Source: Obelidium mucronatum
Taxonomy: Eukaryota > Chytridiomycota > Chytridiomycetes > Chytridiales > Chytriomycetaceae
Direction of reading: 5' to 3'
DNA length: 64,000 bases
Assembly (NCBI GenBank): GCA_025765595.1
Contig: JAIVFH010000076.1
Location: forward strand, 1-64,000
Shown here one piece after another: positions 8,119-19,676 of this stretch. Position 1 is the first letter of the stretch, and the number at the start of each line of letters is the position of its first letter. Below the pieces are notes generated by a model. That model was not told the origin of the DNA. It saw only the letters and a program-made list of their open reading frames with translations, and did not search any database. Made by a program: the position numbers and the translations under genes.

Positions 8119-11112
8119 TTATTGACTAATTGACTCACTAACTCCCTTGCTCACCCCAGCAATGATCCTCAGATTATTAAAAATTTCCACATGCCTGTTT
8201 TCTTTCCACACTCTCTCAACTTCCTTTAGTTTCTCCATAACTGCTTTCACATAATCTGATTCTAATGTTTCCAAAATCCCCTTCACTTCCTCCAGCATCA
8301 AATCCTCTGCATTAATTCTTTTCGAAATAATATGCAATGCTGTCGAGCGAAACATTGAGGAGAGTGAATCATCTTTCCCCACTGTTTCCAACAAATCCAT
8401 CCAAAATGTGTTTTTCCGCTCGGTGTAATATCCTACCATTGCTTCCAGATCATTTTTGATCCAAAACAAGTCCTCAATCAGTTTCCAAGCAGTTGTTTCG
8501 CTATCGACCACTCCTGCGGCAACTGTAATAGACTCAAAAACCGATTTAAAGGTCAGCCTATCACTTGCAACGGAGGATGAGACCAACTCCTCCTCCACAA
8601 AGCCACCATCATCATCTTCTGATTCCTCACTTTCTTCCCCATTAATATTCTCAGATACAAGAGCAGATACATCTGGAACATTAAATACAGTCAAGTCATT
8701 GTAAACGCCAATAATAGCTTCCAGCTTCTTCGCATCTTGTTTGTTTGCTCGACGCAGTGAACTTACAATGGAAGTCCCACCAGCTCCTTTTTTCCTCCCA
8801 ATCAAGCGGTCTCTGAGCCTTATGGTACGTGCAATGTCGGTTGCGGAATTCAAGAGTGTTTCTTGTTTTGACGCCAGCTGGATATCTTGTGAGTTTAAAG
8901 CTTGTACAGCAGCTGTTGTTGCTTGAGAAACTGCAGAAGACGTCAATTTGGAAACTTCAAGACGCCTTTTGCGATCCAAAAAGTTGTTGTCAAGAACTTC
9001 GTCATACGTGCCTTGAGGAAGCTTGTCCAGGATTTCAGCTAAGAGATTTTCCAGCTGTTTAGCAACTGAGGGAAGAAGAGTTTCAAGACGGTCCTGATTA
9101 CGCGCCTCAAAGATTACAAGAAGACTGACGGTGCCCAGATGTCTCGTACATTGTAGGTGCAATAAACTTGATTACAGTGGACCAACCCCGTTCATGAGTT
9201 TCGCCGCCAAAGGTTCCTGAACCCATTCCAGCTAAGGAACCATACAACAATTGGCAAGAAAGTCCATGACAGAAAGCATGAAGAACTGGAAGATGCCCAA
9301 GATCAAGATTGTACTTGTCATTGAGGTTGTGAGCTTCTCGATGGACATCTTCACGACAAACGATATCATAAAACAGATCTAAGAGTCTTCCAGGTCGAAG
9401 TCGCTTTACTTCTGCAATGGCAGAGTCAACGTATACCAGCTTTTCTCCCTTCACCATATCTACAACACTGTTTAGATTTGAATTACACACAAACACAAGA
9501 ACCAACCCCAACTAAACAACGCCAACTGGTGAACACAAAAACCAGCACAAATTCCGTTGACTGAGCAACGTGGATCCCCATCAGTCTCTTTTCCTGCATG
9601 AAATGAAGAAGAACACGTGTCTGAAATAACCACTGGTGATGTAGTCTTCTCCTTTTCCTTCCCCATTTTAGATTCTTGAACAACATCTGCTTGTAATGGA
9701 GGCCAGAAAGACGAAGGCTCAAGTACTGGCTTGTGTCAGATCCCCCACCTTTCTTCTCAGAAATCTTCCGTGCAGACGACAAACCATCGTACATCTATTA
9801 ATGTTGGTAAGGTTTCATTACCTGTTTGCAGAAATAATAGCATACCAAACGAAAAGGAGAATTGCAATCTGTGGCTCCAAGACAGGGGCACTGAGTAAAA
9901 CCAACTCCATGCTTTTCTTGAATTTCTTTTGTCAATCTGCAATGCGAAATAAGGTGTTTGACTACACTAAACTCCCTCAGGGCACGTGCAAATGGGCGAT
10001 AAATTTTCCGGTACATTGTACTTGAGTTCAATCTGACAGTTGGGTGTTGGCGGAGAAGCAACGCCTTGAAAACAGAGTTATAAGAAGAGCCCCCAATGTG
10101 CTGGCGAGCTAACAGTGCCGTCCTTAGCACGTCAAATCGAAAAGCATAGTCTAAATGAAAATATCAGTGTGGATGAAAGGGCAACGGATCAGGAAATCAA
10201 ATACAAACCAGGCTTAGTGGGAGAAGCAGGGAAAAATCCGGATCCAATCAGTGCCTCTGCATAGGTGTGGTTTTCACAATGACGAACATCAGCTTTCTCA
10301 TTCCAACTGCCGGAATATAGGTGAACTTCGTGACAATGGGATTTTTCTGCTGTGCAACAGCTGATGACTTGTGTTGATTGCGCCATAAGTGGCATTCCAG
10401 CAGAATCAACGACCTTTCAGTTGTTTGTCAGTACTGGTGTTGAGTTTATTCATGTTGACACAACCTTGTGGCAAAACAGACCAGACCGAGATAAGTGATT
10501 TTCAGCACAACTGATACACATTGAAGATGGTATTCTGATCTCAGAACACGTGAGGCATACATGTGTCGCACTCTCATTTGCAATACCATCTGACTTCAGG
10601 CAACCTGAAACACACATGTGCCCAGGAACTGCACACTCTTCAGACTTGATTGCAAAAGCTTGTAGAACTTGAAATCGAATTGCTTCCCACGCCATTCTCA
10701 CCTCTTCTTCTCGGTGAGCATGAGTCTTGACTGAATCATAGTTGAATGTGTACAACTGACTCCTGTGATCAAATGTTCCAGAACCGTCCACAACAATATC
10801 CTCTATTTGTGAGTAATCTTCATCATCACCAACGTATCCAGATTCTGTTGGATCATCGATAGTATCTGCTGACTTTCGTTTGAGTCGGTCTTGAGGGAGC
10901 TTGATTCTGCCAACTAACGGGATCGCTATATCTGCCACTCTTGCACGCTCGGCAGCATAGAGGTCTTGCAAATCTTCCAACGAAGGGCCTCCAACGCCGG
11001 CAGAAGTCGGGGGTGGTTGCGCGTTGGAACTGGAAGAGTCTGTGGCAAATCTGCCAGCCACAGACCCAGATGCTCTCTTGGAACGTGGTTTTCGACTCTC
11101 TCCATAGTTCAT
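8119..11112 (-). mobile_element. KDZ-type (Kyakuja-Dileera-Zisupton) DNA transposase gene
   Basis: Minus-strand exons together encode a KDZ transposase. The first exon (11112 to ~10464) ends in a Cys/His cluster (CAVPGHMC, CLTCSEI, CISCAENH) like the CxC domains of KDZ elements. Next comes VHLYSGSWN with GSGFFPASPTKPGL (~10390-10200), then a helical exon with CPCLGATDC (~10150-9800). The catalytic part follows: NGICAGFCVH (~9550), KGEKLVYVDSA, YDIVC, HAFCHGLSCQLLYG and GGETHERGWS (~9450-9180). A long helical C-terminus with an acidic stretch (8119-9140) completes it. These motifs and their order match KDZ transposases. The exon borders between 9480 and 9800 are not fully resolved. At ~9107-9162 the frame changes where HRQ should be followed by DRLE, so this copy may be damaged. 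Terminal inverted repeats were not identified. Confidence 0.8.
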
Positions 11113-11463
11113 ACCTGATATATTCTCGGAGAATCGATGGGGAGATGGTTTGATGCTGTTTTGTGTTGTGCGCTGTGGTGGATGTTAAGTGGGTGTAGAT
11201 CCTCGAAAGAAAAGTTATTTGTGGTTTTATTCCCTAAAAAAGAAAGCGAAAGCTCTGAGGTGACGGAATCTTCTCTTTGGACTCTTACTGCAAGGTGGCC
11301 AAGGCCGCTGGTAGTTAAAATTAAAATGCCGCCGTTTAATCCGACAAAGCTTCCCAGCGGCTGGGGCTGCGGCGGCGGCAGAAGACGCACCCCGGCAACT
11401 CTCGCGGCTTCAGTGACGTCATACGCGTAACACAATTTTTTTGTTCAAGCCCATCTCCCGTTG
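11113..11463. promoter_or_regulatory. Upstream region of the transposase gene
   Basis: GC-rich sequence with a perfect 8-bp CRE/ATF palindrome, TGACGTCA, at about 11413-11420. An open frame on the minus strand here has no ATG and no recognisable domain. Confidence 0.3.
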
Positions 11464-11755
11464 TTACAACTGTTTAATCCTCGCAACTTCCTGAATTTCT
11501 TCAGTAAGCACTTGTTCAATATGTACTAATTCCTGATTGGCGTTCGCGCCGGAAACAATGCAGATTATCTTTAGTGTATTCAAGTTATGAAGACTTAAAA
11601 TTGCGTCATTCCGAATTTTGACTGTTTGATGTCGGGCGGACTGACTTAAAGCGTTGGCTGCACTGACAGTCTGATGTCTTCGAAGGAGCCCGTACCGATT
11701 TCCATCAAAAATTAGGCAACGGAACCAAACCCTCTGTAGAGTGAGACATGTTGCA
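11464..11755 (-). pseudogene. Fragment related to the homeodomain-like gene C-terminus
   Basis: An open minus-strand frame without a start codon ends at 11464. It contains VWFRC, then a helical stretch, then SGANANQELVHIEQVLTEEI near the end. This parallels LWFS and SGAAARELVQIYKKIQGF in the gene at 6760-8087. In the intact gene an intron splits the SG-A junction, while this copy has no intron there. The intervening low-complexity region is mostly missing. It looks like a decayed, shortened paralogue. Confidence 0.4.
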
Positions 11756-11843
11756 TGTTGTTTGTGTTCTCACTGATTGATATTTAAAAAAAAATAACAA
11801 ACCACTGGACACTAAACCAACTCTGGTGTCGCAGTCATTTGAA

Positions 11844-13210
11844 ATGGGTTGTGTATCGTCTAAAGGTAAGAGCAACCATTGGCATCCAATACCCCTGTCT
11901 GATGGTAACAAACCGCAGAAGTGAAGCTTGAGCCACAGTCAACTGCAGAAGATAAATTTCTTGTTGATCATCATCAACAGGTAGTCCACACTACAGGATC
12001 AAACGAGTTGAGGGATTTTGCCGTTTCCCATCCGCCTGCGAGAGAAACCCCTATTGTTGATCAAGGCAATGAACAACCTGCTGTTGCTTCAAACACTCGT
12101 TGAGTAAATTTCAGTCAGAGATGTGATCTCACTCCACTATTTTTTTTCATGGCGTACCAGTTGCTGCATGGGTATCTGAGGAAAAGATGCAGGACCTCGA
12201 ATTGATATCTTTTGAATTGATTCAAAAACTTGATGTTAAACAAGGTGGAAGCATTACTGCGGAAACTTTTCACAATCTTGAAAGTTCCGCTTTCACTGAG
12301 TACCAAGACAAAATGACGGCATTCTTGGACGAGGCCGTCAAAGAATACGACGGCAAATTAGACGATAAGTCTGTTAAAGTAGTCAAGGAGACTGCCAACG
12401 GACATGATATGTTACAAGTTACGGCCCCCGTGGAAAACTGCATCAATGATTTGATTACTGGAATTGGTTTAGTTGCTGATGTGCGCTACTCATTTTTGAA
12501 TGCCGCGGCTCTTTCGCTAATGTCAGGTTTACTTTTAGCTTCACCCACTTCTCAAGATCTCTTGGTTTATTGTATCTGTTGGATACAGAGTAAATACAGC
12601 TCCCAGAAGAAAACTTTCAACTGCTTTTGACCGACGTTATTTGACAGATCGGCAAAGTGGGCAGTGAGATCGGGGCCCAATTCCAAACGTTTGTTGAGCA
12701 CTTGGCAGAGGCTTCGAGGCAGATCGATCGTCTCAAAAACCTTCCAGCGACAGGAATTCCCGAAGAAACACGCAAGCTGTTTGCAGGCTGCATTGATAGC
12801 TATATTGCTTGTTTGATTGATGTTGTCAATTTGTTTCTGGAGTATATTGCCAAGAAAGACAGCTTAGGTAATTCTTATTCGATTTGTTTCTTTTTATTAA
12901 TTTTGATGTTTGTGTCTCCACTTCCCATTTAGAAGCACGTTCGGTCTCGGACACCTTTGGAAACGACGATCAGCGCCTCAAATATATTAATGATCGCATT
13001 GAGTTGGCAGCCAACAATATGCAACGAATCAAGGAAAATTCCTTCATCTTTTTCGACAACCGTGCTTTGAGTCCTGAAGCATCAAGGGTGGTGCTTAATC
13101 AACTGGCCAGGATCGTGAATAACTTGGAGGAAGACCAGCAAAAAGAAGTAAACCTGAAAAAAGACGAAAAGGAAACAGCTGAGAAGAAGGAAGAAAAGAA
13201 AACGGAATAA
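11844..13210 (+). CDS. Stand-alone copy of the NLR N-terminal domain with an acylation signal
   Basis: Six exons (11844-11865, 11919-12098, 12161-12480, 12539-12589, 12648-12867, 12933-13210) encode 356 residues, with exon lengths summing to a multiple of three. The protein starts MGCVSSKE: Gly2 fits N-myristoylation and Cys3 S-acylation. Residues ~68-264 match the N-terminal region of the NLR-like protein encoded on the other strand at 13618-18212. Examples are the 51-nt exon LHPLLKISWFIVSVGYR against SHPILKIAWILVKSGYK, and LPATGIPEETRKLF against LRTTGVPLETSRLL. Four intron positions and phases are shared. The last exon begins with NDRIELAANNMQRIKE, like NERLDAANADLRRVR in the NLR. It then diverges into a Lys/Glu-rich probable coiled-coil tail; NACHT and WD40 are absent. 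The function is unknown. A membrane-anchored partner or decoy of the NLR is my inference. Confidence 0.8.
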
Positions 13211-13617
13211 GCCTGGATTTCAACAATTTAAGAGTAACAAATAATCCCTTTGAGAAAGAAGGTTACTTGAGTTTGCAAGAAGTGAAAAGTAAAATAGACT
13301 CAAGTGGTTAGTTGGCGAAATGTGGAAATTAAGTGTTCAACAACGCAAATCACAAATCAATTAGCATCAGGTCCAATCCAACCCAAAAATCACGCTATTT
13401 GTGACGTGTAGCGCCAATCCAACGTTGTGTTCTTTAACGAAAGAGTATGTTTATTTGTTATGAAATACAGAGTCAAAAGTTTCTCTGAACCATTGCAAGT
13501 AGACCACAAACCCCTCCCTTTCCTGGACAATCAAAGTCATTGTCTGCTCTTGCTACTGGTTCCTAACTCTTGTCACTTCAAGTATTTTCTTGTTTACTTT
13601 AACACTTTAACTTTAAC
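13211..13617. other. Intergenic region between convergent genes
   Basis: This is the shared 3' flank of the stand-alone N-domain gene and the NLR-like gene. It is AT-rich with no conserved coding stretch. Polyadenylation for both genes presumably lies here, but no single signal stands out. Confidence 0.5.
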
Positions 13618-16600
13618 TTATCTGCAAATGTAAACAATGTTTCCCTTCTTCCCAACAAGAACATTATCCTGGGAAATCCATTCCTCTCCATCATCCTTCA
13701 AGATATTTGCATTTTGAAACTTGTCAAAACCTCCTTGTTTTAGGCAAGAAGGTCCAGTTTTAGGAGGTTGGGCTAATGTTTTGGAGCACTTCCCAGTATT
13801 TATCGACCACTCCTTTAACGTCTTGTCATATGATTCAGAAGCAACAGTATCTCCATCTGCTAAGAATGAAACTGAAGTAACCCAATCAGAATGACCCACA
13901 AGTGTCTTTGAGCACCACCCCTTCTGCACTGACCACAGCTTGATGGTCGCGTCTGCTGATCCAGACACCACTGTAAGCCCATCTGATGAGATTGCAACCG
14001 AAGTAACCCCCTTGGAATGGCCCACAAATGTGTTGATACACTCCCCATTCAAGACTGACCACAGCTTGACGGTCCTATCATTTGATCCAGACACCACAGT
14101 TTTCCCATCTAATGAGATTGCCACAGAAGTAACAAGCTTTGAATGACCCCTGAATGGCTTAATGCCATACCCAGCCTGTAATGACCACAGCTTGACAGTC
14201 TTGTCATCTGATCCAGATACCACCATCTGCCCATCCAATGAGATTGCAACTGAAAACACACGATTTGAATGGCCCACAAGAGTCTTGATGCACTTCTCAG
14301 TTCTAACTGACCATTGTCTGACATGCCCATCATAGGATCCAGACACCACTGTTTGCCCATCCAATGAGATCGCAACTGAAAACACCCAACTTGAATGGAC
14401 CTCAAATGTCTTGATGCACTTCCCAGTTGCCAGTAACCACAGTTTGATTGATTTGTCAATTGACCCAGACACGACTGTTGCCCCATCCGAAGAGATTGCG
14501 ACAGAGGTTACACTGCTAGAATGTCCAACAAGTGTATTGACACAGTTCCCAGAATCTGCTGACCACAGCTTAACAGTCTTGTCATCCGACCCGGACACGA
14601 CCGTTTTCCCATCTGACGAGATTGCTACCGCAAATACCCAGCTCAAATGGCCCACAAGGTTTACACATTTTCCTGTCGGAATAGACCACACCTTAACTGT
14701 CTTGTCAATTGATCCAGACACTACTCTTTCCCCATCTGATGAGATTGCTGCAGACAACACCCAGCCCAAATGGCCCACAAGGTTCTTCACAGATTCCCCT
14801 GTGTGAACAGACCACACCTTAACCGTCTTGTCAATTGATCCAGACACCACTGTTTGCCCATCTGCTGAAATTGCCGCAGATGTAACCCTGTTGGAATGGC
14901 CCCTAAACGTTTTGATGCACTCCCCTGTCCATACTGACCAGAGCTTGACTGTATGGTCAGATGATCCAGACACCACAATTTGACCATTGTGGGATACAGC
15001 TACAGCCTTTACTTCACTTGCATGACCAGTCAACGTGAGTTCCCCCCACTCCACATCCTGTCCCAGCGTCATTGTCCCAGGCCCTAACCCATGATAAGCT
15101 TGAAAATACTCTCTTTTAAGCGGTACCATCATAACTGGTTTCTCGTACACTTGAAGAGGATTGATCATCAGACACTTTCTGAAGTTGAAAGCAATAAACT
15201 TGAGATCTGTGAAGATTGCCCTGATGTAACTGGATTCTGTTGAGTTCACTTGAGACAGACTGCTTGTCACAGTAGTGACCACTTCAAAAACATCATTCAG
15301 TTTCCCAAGGAGTAGCAGCGCCTCAAGATAGTAAGGGAGTTTTGTCTTGGAAAACTGAAAGAGTGCTTGAATCAAGGGCTCCTTCTCACGGTTGGATAGA
15401 TTTGGAAATGCATCAAAGAAGTGGTGGGACCAAAAAGTGACAGCATATTCCAGCGTTTCTGACAAGGCATCATTGGCGAACCAAACTGGGCTCTTCTTTG
15501 AACCATCTAGTTTTCCCATGTTTCGAAACAGTGATTGGGCCGGTTGTTCTTCTTTTCCACTAAAATTCAAAATGCCAAGGCACGCATGAGCCATATTCAA
15601 TGAAGTGGCAGTTGAATCAATCTGGAAACGACGAGCCGCTTGATTGTGACAACAGTGGCGAGAAGTATCTTCTTTACAAGTCTTGGCTGCTGTTCCGCAC
15701 TGCGAATGACAAGCAATTTTGAGCAGATACTCCGGCACGGTTTTATGAATGAACGCAAGCTTTCCATCAGCGCCAGATTTGATAAGAGACTTCAATGCCG
15801 CATGGGCATCCGATACTCGCATCTTGTTTATTGTGGCGTTTGCTGGGTAGCACGCCACAAGAGACTTCAATGACGCAAGAGACAGCGGTACTTTCGCACA
15901 CAGAATAATCCCAACAGTAACTTTGAAGTCATTAGCGGCGGTCTCGGTTCTATAAGCATTGCAGAGTGCTCGACAATACAAAGAGCGCAGGTCCATCGAA
16001 GCCACCTGTTCAAGGCGCAACAACAACTCCTTTACGGATTTTGTCGACGTAGAGTCCCCCCAGACTTCCTCAATGACACCAGCGGCATCTTCGCTGTAGC
16101 CATTTCCTAGCACCAACGTAATCCAAATGAACAACCCATTTGATGCTTGTGAAAGCGTGGTTACCAAATCTGCAATATCTTTTGGATCCGGGGCAATTCG
16201 ATCTTCTGCCACAAGACTTTTCACGAGGCCAGCAACTCGGTCCTGGGTGAAGAGCCGAATATCTTCGTGGTTGTTTTTCGATTTAACATCGATGCGCTCG
16301 ACCTCAACGTCATCGGCCCCCATCCGAGGAATGGCCACATTGGGGCGACTTGTGATAAACAATTTGAAAGGAGTTTTCAAGGACTTCAATGTGTTCAAAA
16401 CTTCCAAAAGTTGATTGCGATCCACATGATCCTCAAGTTCGTCAAGAGCATCAATAACAATCACATGGTTTGGTGCAGCAGGGTAGTCGCTGAAAGGATT
16501 GATGAAAAAAACTTCGAGTTGTTTCCGGACCGAGACGATAGTACTGTCTCGAAACTTTGAATCTTGGAGACTTTTAAGGAGTTCTTTGCGATAACTCGGA

Positions 16601-18212
16601 TACTTTCCAGCAAGCTTAGGCCACAGAATTAGATAGAGCAAGTGAACATACTTTTTAATCAAAGAAGCGAACCTCATAAGCAAGAGTCTGGATCATAGAC
16701 GCAATAGTATCTCTCAACTTGTTGTCATGTTGGCAAAAAAAAGAGGCAGCGAGCACTCCTCTGTCCTCCAAAGCGCTGGCAACACACCCAGCAATCACAG
16801 ACTTTCCTGTTCCAGCCTCTCCCTGAAGCCAGAAAATCCTTTTATCGTTGTCGCTGGTGATTAAAGTTACCATATGATTGATGATCCAGTCTCGAGTTCC
16901 TCTATGTCTCTTGTGCGAAAGTGCATGTATCTCTCCAGCACTGTGAAGGTCAGTGAACGTGCAGTGCTCGCGTAGAGTGTCAAAATCCCGGTCGTAGCTT
17001 GTTGCTGTCATTTGTTCAAAGGCCGTTGTAACTTTGTTTTTGATGTCGACCACGTCTTTAGCAACAGCAACCAAAATCTCCAGCGTTCCATCTTGTCGGA
17101 CACGACGAAGATCGGCATTCGCAGCATCGAGACGTTCGTTTAAGTCAGCAAGTGTCTGAGAGGTTCTTCCAAACAGACTGAAAGCAACATGTTTGCCTAA
17201 ATCATAAGCTGATATCAGCATCGCATTCCTTCTATTACATCAATACAAAACGCACCAGCTTTGAAGTACTCCAAATAACTATCAGCAACATCAATCAGAC
17301 ACGAAACATATGAATCAATACTTCTTGATAACAGTCGAGACGTCTCAAGTGGAACTCCAGTTGTCCTTAAGCCCAATAGACGATGAATTTCTCTTGAAGC
17401 ACCCAGAAAACGGGTGGAAAGTTCACCGAATGCAGCCGCCTCCTCGGTACCAGCTTTTGCCATCTATATTAATTCGGTTAGCTTGATGCTGGCTCGCAGC
17501 ACAAGAAAAACCTTGTAACCCGACTTGACCAGAATCCATGCAATCTTCAAAATGGGATGTGACTGAAACATTTGTTTAGTGATTAAAACATGAATCAGAG
17601 GAAAAAACTTACGTCAGCGATGAAACCAAGTCCGTCGACGATCGCATCAATCGCGTCCTTCACATTGTTGGCGGTTCCTTCCAAAGTACTCAGTTTCTCT
17701 TGATAGTCCGTAACAGTCTTCAGGTGATTTTCAAACTCATCAAAAAGGGCTTTGGCTTCACCAGCGTTCCAATCTGCCTTTAGTTGCTTCATAACATCAT
17801 CGGTCCGCTTTAATAGTTTTTTCATTTGGGCTTCATCAATAAAGTCCACAACTACATTGACGAGGGAGTTAACAACATGTGTGGTTGGCCAAAAAAAACC
17901 TTACGAGTTTCAGCTTTGGCTGGCATTGACGAAGTGTTGATCGCCGCATTCGTTGGCATGTCTTAAATGTAGAGTGGCACTTTGTCTGAGAGGTATAATT
18001 TGTGGACTGAAATGAGAACGTACAGGCAGACACAGCATCCACGGGAGCTTCGCTCGCAGCAGCAGGAGCATCGTGTGGAGTGGCAGAAGGAGTGGATCCT
18101 GCAACAGATGGACTGACAATTTAGATCGAGAATTCGAGATGTCTTTCAGCAACAGATACTTTCCCGAATGGGCCGAATCCGTGCTTTTGCGTTTTCTCAA
18201 GAAGTTGAACAT
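13618..18212 (-). CDS. NLR-like STAND protein: helical N-domain, NACHT, WD40 repeats
   Basis: Eight exons (18212-18160, 18112-18024, 17961-17905, 17851-17613, 17562-17512, 17463-17256, 17208-16673, 16614-13618) encode 1409 residues, with the frame preserved through all joins. Residues 1-66 are a Ser/Ala/Pro-rich leader. Residues ~67-320 form an all-helical domain shared with the gene at 11844-13210. NACHT follows: Walker A GEAGTGKS at ~345, then FFCQHD, and Walker B VIVIDALDEL at ~447. A helical middle region leads to ten WD40 repeats (~918-1340), each built on VGHSxxVxSVAIS and VVSGSxDKTVKLWS. Fungal NACHT-WD40 proteins are STAND ATPases that oligomerise on ligand sensing and often act in heterokaryon or innate-type responses. 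The ligand is unknown. The convergent paralogue of its N-domain suggests a functional pair. Confidence 0.9.
13780..15040 (-). repeat. Ten WD40-encoding repeats
   Basis: Ten units of about 126 bp encode WD40 blades. Framework residues (GHS, SVAIS, DG, VVSGS, KLWS) are almost constant. The two residues before the conserved Val in each blade vary strongly: SE, NR, GW, SW, SS, SW, NR, KL, KG, DW. This pattern of constant scaffold and variable surface positions is typical of fungal NLR repeat domains. Confidence 0.85.
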
Positions 18213-18571
18213 CTCTGAGCCTGTTTTTGAGAGTTGTATATTTCACATTAGTAGAAGGCAAGACAGCAGGTGGTTGGACAAACCAGCGTTTTGATGCAAA
18301 AAAAGGCGTTTAAAAAAGAATTGTGGATCAATAGAAGTGTGGTGCAGTTTGCATAGACAGTTGATACGCCTGTCGCTCGCCTCGGTCTTGCGGCGACCCT
18401 AACCCATTGCCAGCGTCGTTAATACAGCAGTCAAGTGCCGTTAAGTCAGAATACTTAATAAACAATCGTGTGTGGATCCTTGCCAAATGACAACGCCGCC
18501 CTTATCCCCATCATAAATAGTATTGAAATAAATTAAAGTGGAGTTGACGGACACCAAGAAGTTCATGGAAA
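18213..18571. promoter_or_regulatory. Divergent promoter region
   Basis: This lies between the NLR-like gene (minus) and the ceramidase-like gene (plus). It contains GC-rich words near 18365-18425 and AT-rich flanks. No gene or known operator is recognisable. Confidence 0.4.
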
Positions 18572-19622
18572 ATGCTCCTTCCTGCTTTTTGGACCAAACC
18601 AACTGCTCTGTTTTGCGAGAGTGCAATTACAGGCCCTCCTGAATATTGGAATACCTACTCCTCCATATTTATCGTCCTTGTCGGATTGTATGGGGCCTTG
18701 TTTTCTACACCCCATCACGGCCACAAAGCTGTGAAACACATGTATTGCGTACTATCAGTCGTTGGTATAGGCTCAATCGGATACCATTACACTGGTCACT
18801 GGGGCTGGAGCAAGATGGATCAATGGGGCGAAGTCGTTTTAGGTTTGAAGGTGAGGAGCTGTCAATATTGCGTGAGCAACAAAAAACGCCTCAAACCCGA
18901 ACCGGTGTCGATATGTATCAAACAATAGGTTCTTCCTGCAATTATTGACTTGGTGTTGTATCGTTGGTTCCACCCAGTCTCGGTGGTGCAGTCGAAAAGT
19001 GTTTCAAAGAAGCAGAGACAGGAAGAGTCTTTCCTGCAGGAGCTTTTATCAACAATCGTTTACGGACTCATGTCGTTCATTCTATTGGGGTCAAGTGTGT
19101 ATTATTTTTTTCCATCTCAATCTAAAAGCCACTATTGTAGTTATTATCGACTCTCAGCTGGAAAAAAATATCGCAGATGACGTTGTCGGAGCGTGCTTGG
19201 GTTCAGCGTTGCTTTTCCTTGCCCTTTCAACAGTCACATCGCATAAGCAGTTTCTTGCCACTCACCCACAAGGCAAAATGATCAAATCCTACGTTTGGAG
19301 CACAATCACGTTCATTTTGGTCTCTGTTATTGTTTGGACACTGGAGGAACGGGTGTTTTGTTTGCAGAATCCAGAATTCTGGAGTGTGATTCCATTGCAC
19401 GCCGTTTGGCATTTTACGTCATCTTATGGAATGTACTTGATGCTTCAAGTTGTTGTTTTGTATGACGCAGAGAGATACGGCTATGATGCATACATTATTA
19501 CTTCCAAAACTGGGAAGGGTCGGCACGGCAACGACTGCTCACTTGGTGAACTCCTAGATACTCTAACATGTCGTGTTGTATGGACCAAGGATCTTCAAGG
19601 AATTCCCAAGAAGCGGGTGTAA
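18572..19622 (+). CDS. Alkaline ceramidase-family membrane protein
   Basis: Three exons (18572-18850, 18929-19096, 19158-19622) encode 303 residues in frame. The order of motifs fits the alkaline ceramidase family (YPC1/YDC1/ACER type). FCESAITGPPEYWNTYSS near the N-terminus corresponds to the CEENY...WNT motif. VGIGSIGYH followed by a downstream Asp (KMDQW) resembles the GS..FH...DE metal site, and HAVWHFTSSYGMYL near the C-terminus is the HxxxH motif. Several hydrophobic segments indicate a multi-pass membrane protein, expected in the ER or Golgi, where the family hydrolyses ceramide to sphingoid base and fatty acid. The second motif is unusual (YHYTGHWGWSKMDQW), so substrate range may differ. 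Confidence 0.75.
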
Positions 19623-19676
19623 AGATCATAATAAAATAGAAAACAGACTGAATTGGGTCATTTAATGTTTTATTCC

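Noticed and set aside
11109..11435. A first exon of the transposase gene upstream of 11112
   Set aside because: It has no ATG, no recognisable domain and unusual composition. The ATG at 11112 starts a clean exon with the Cys cluster.
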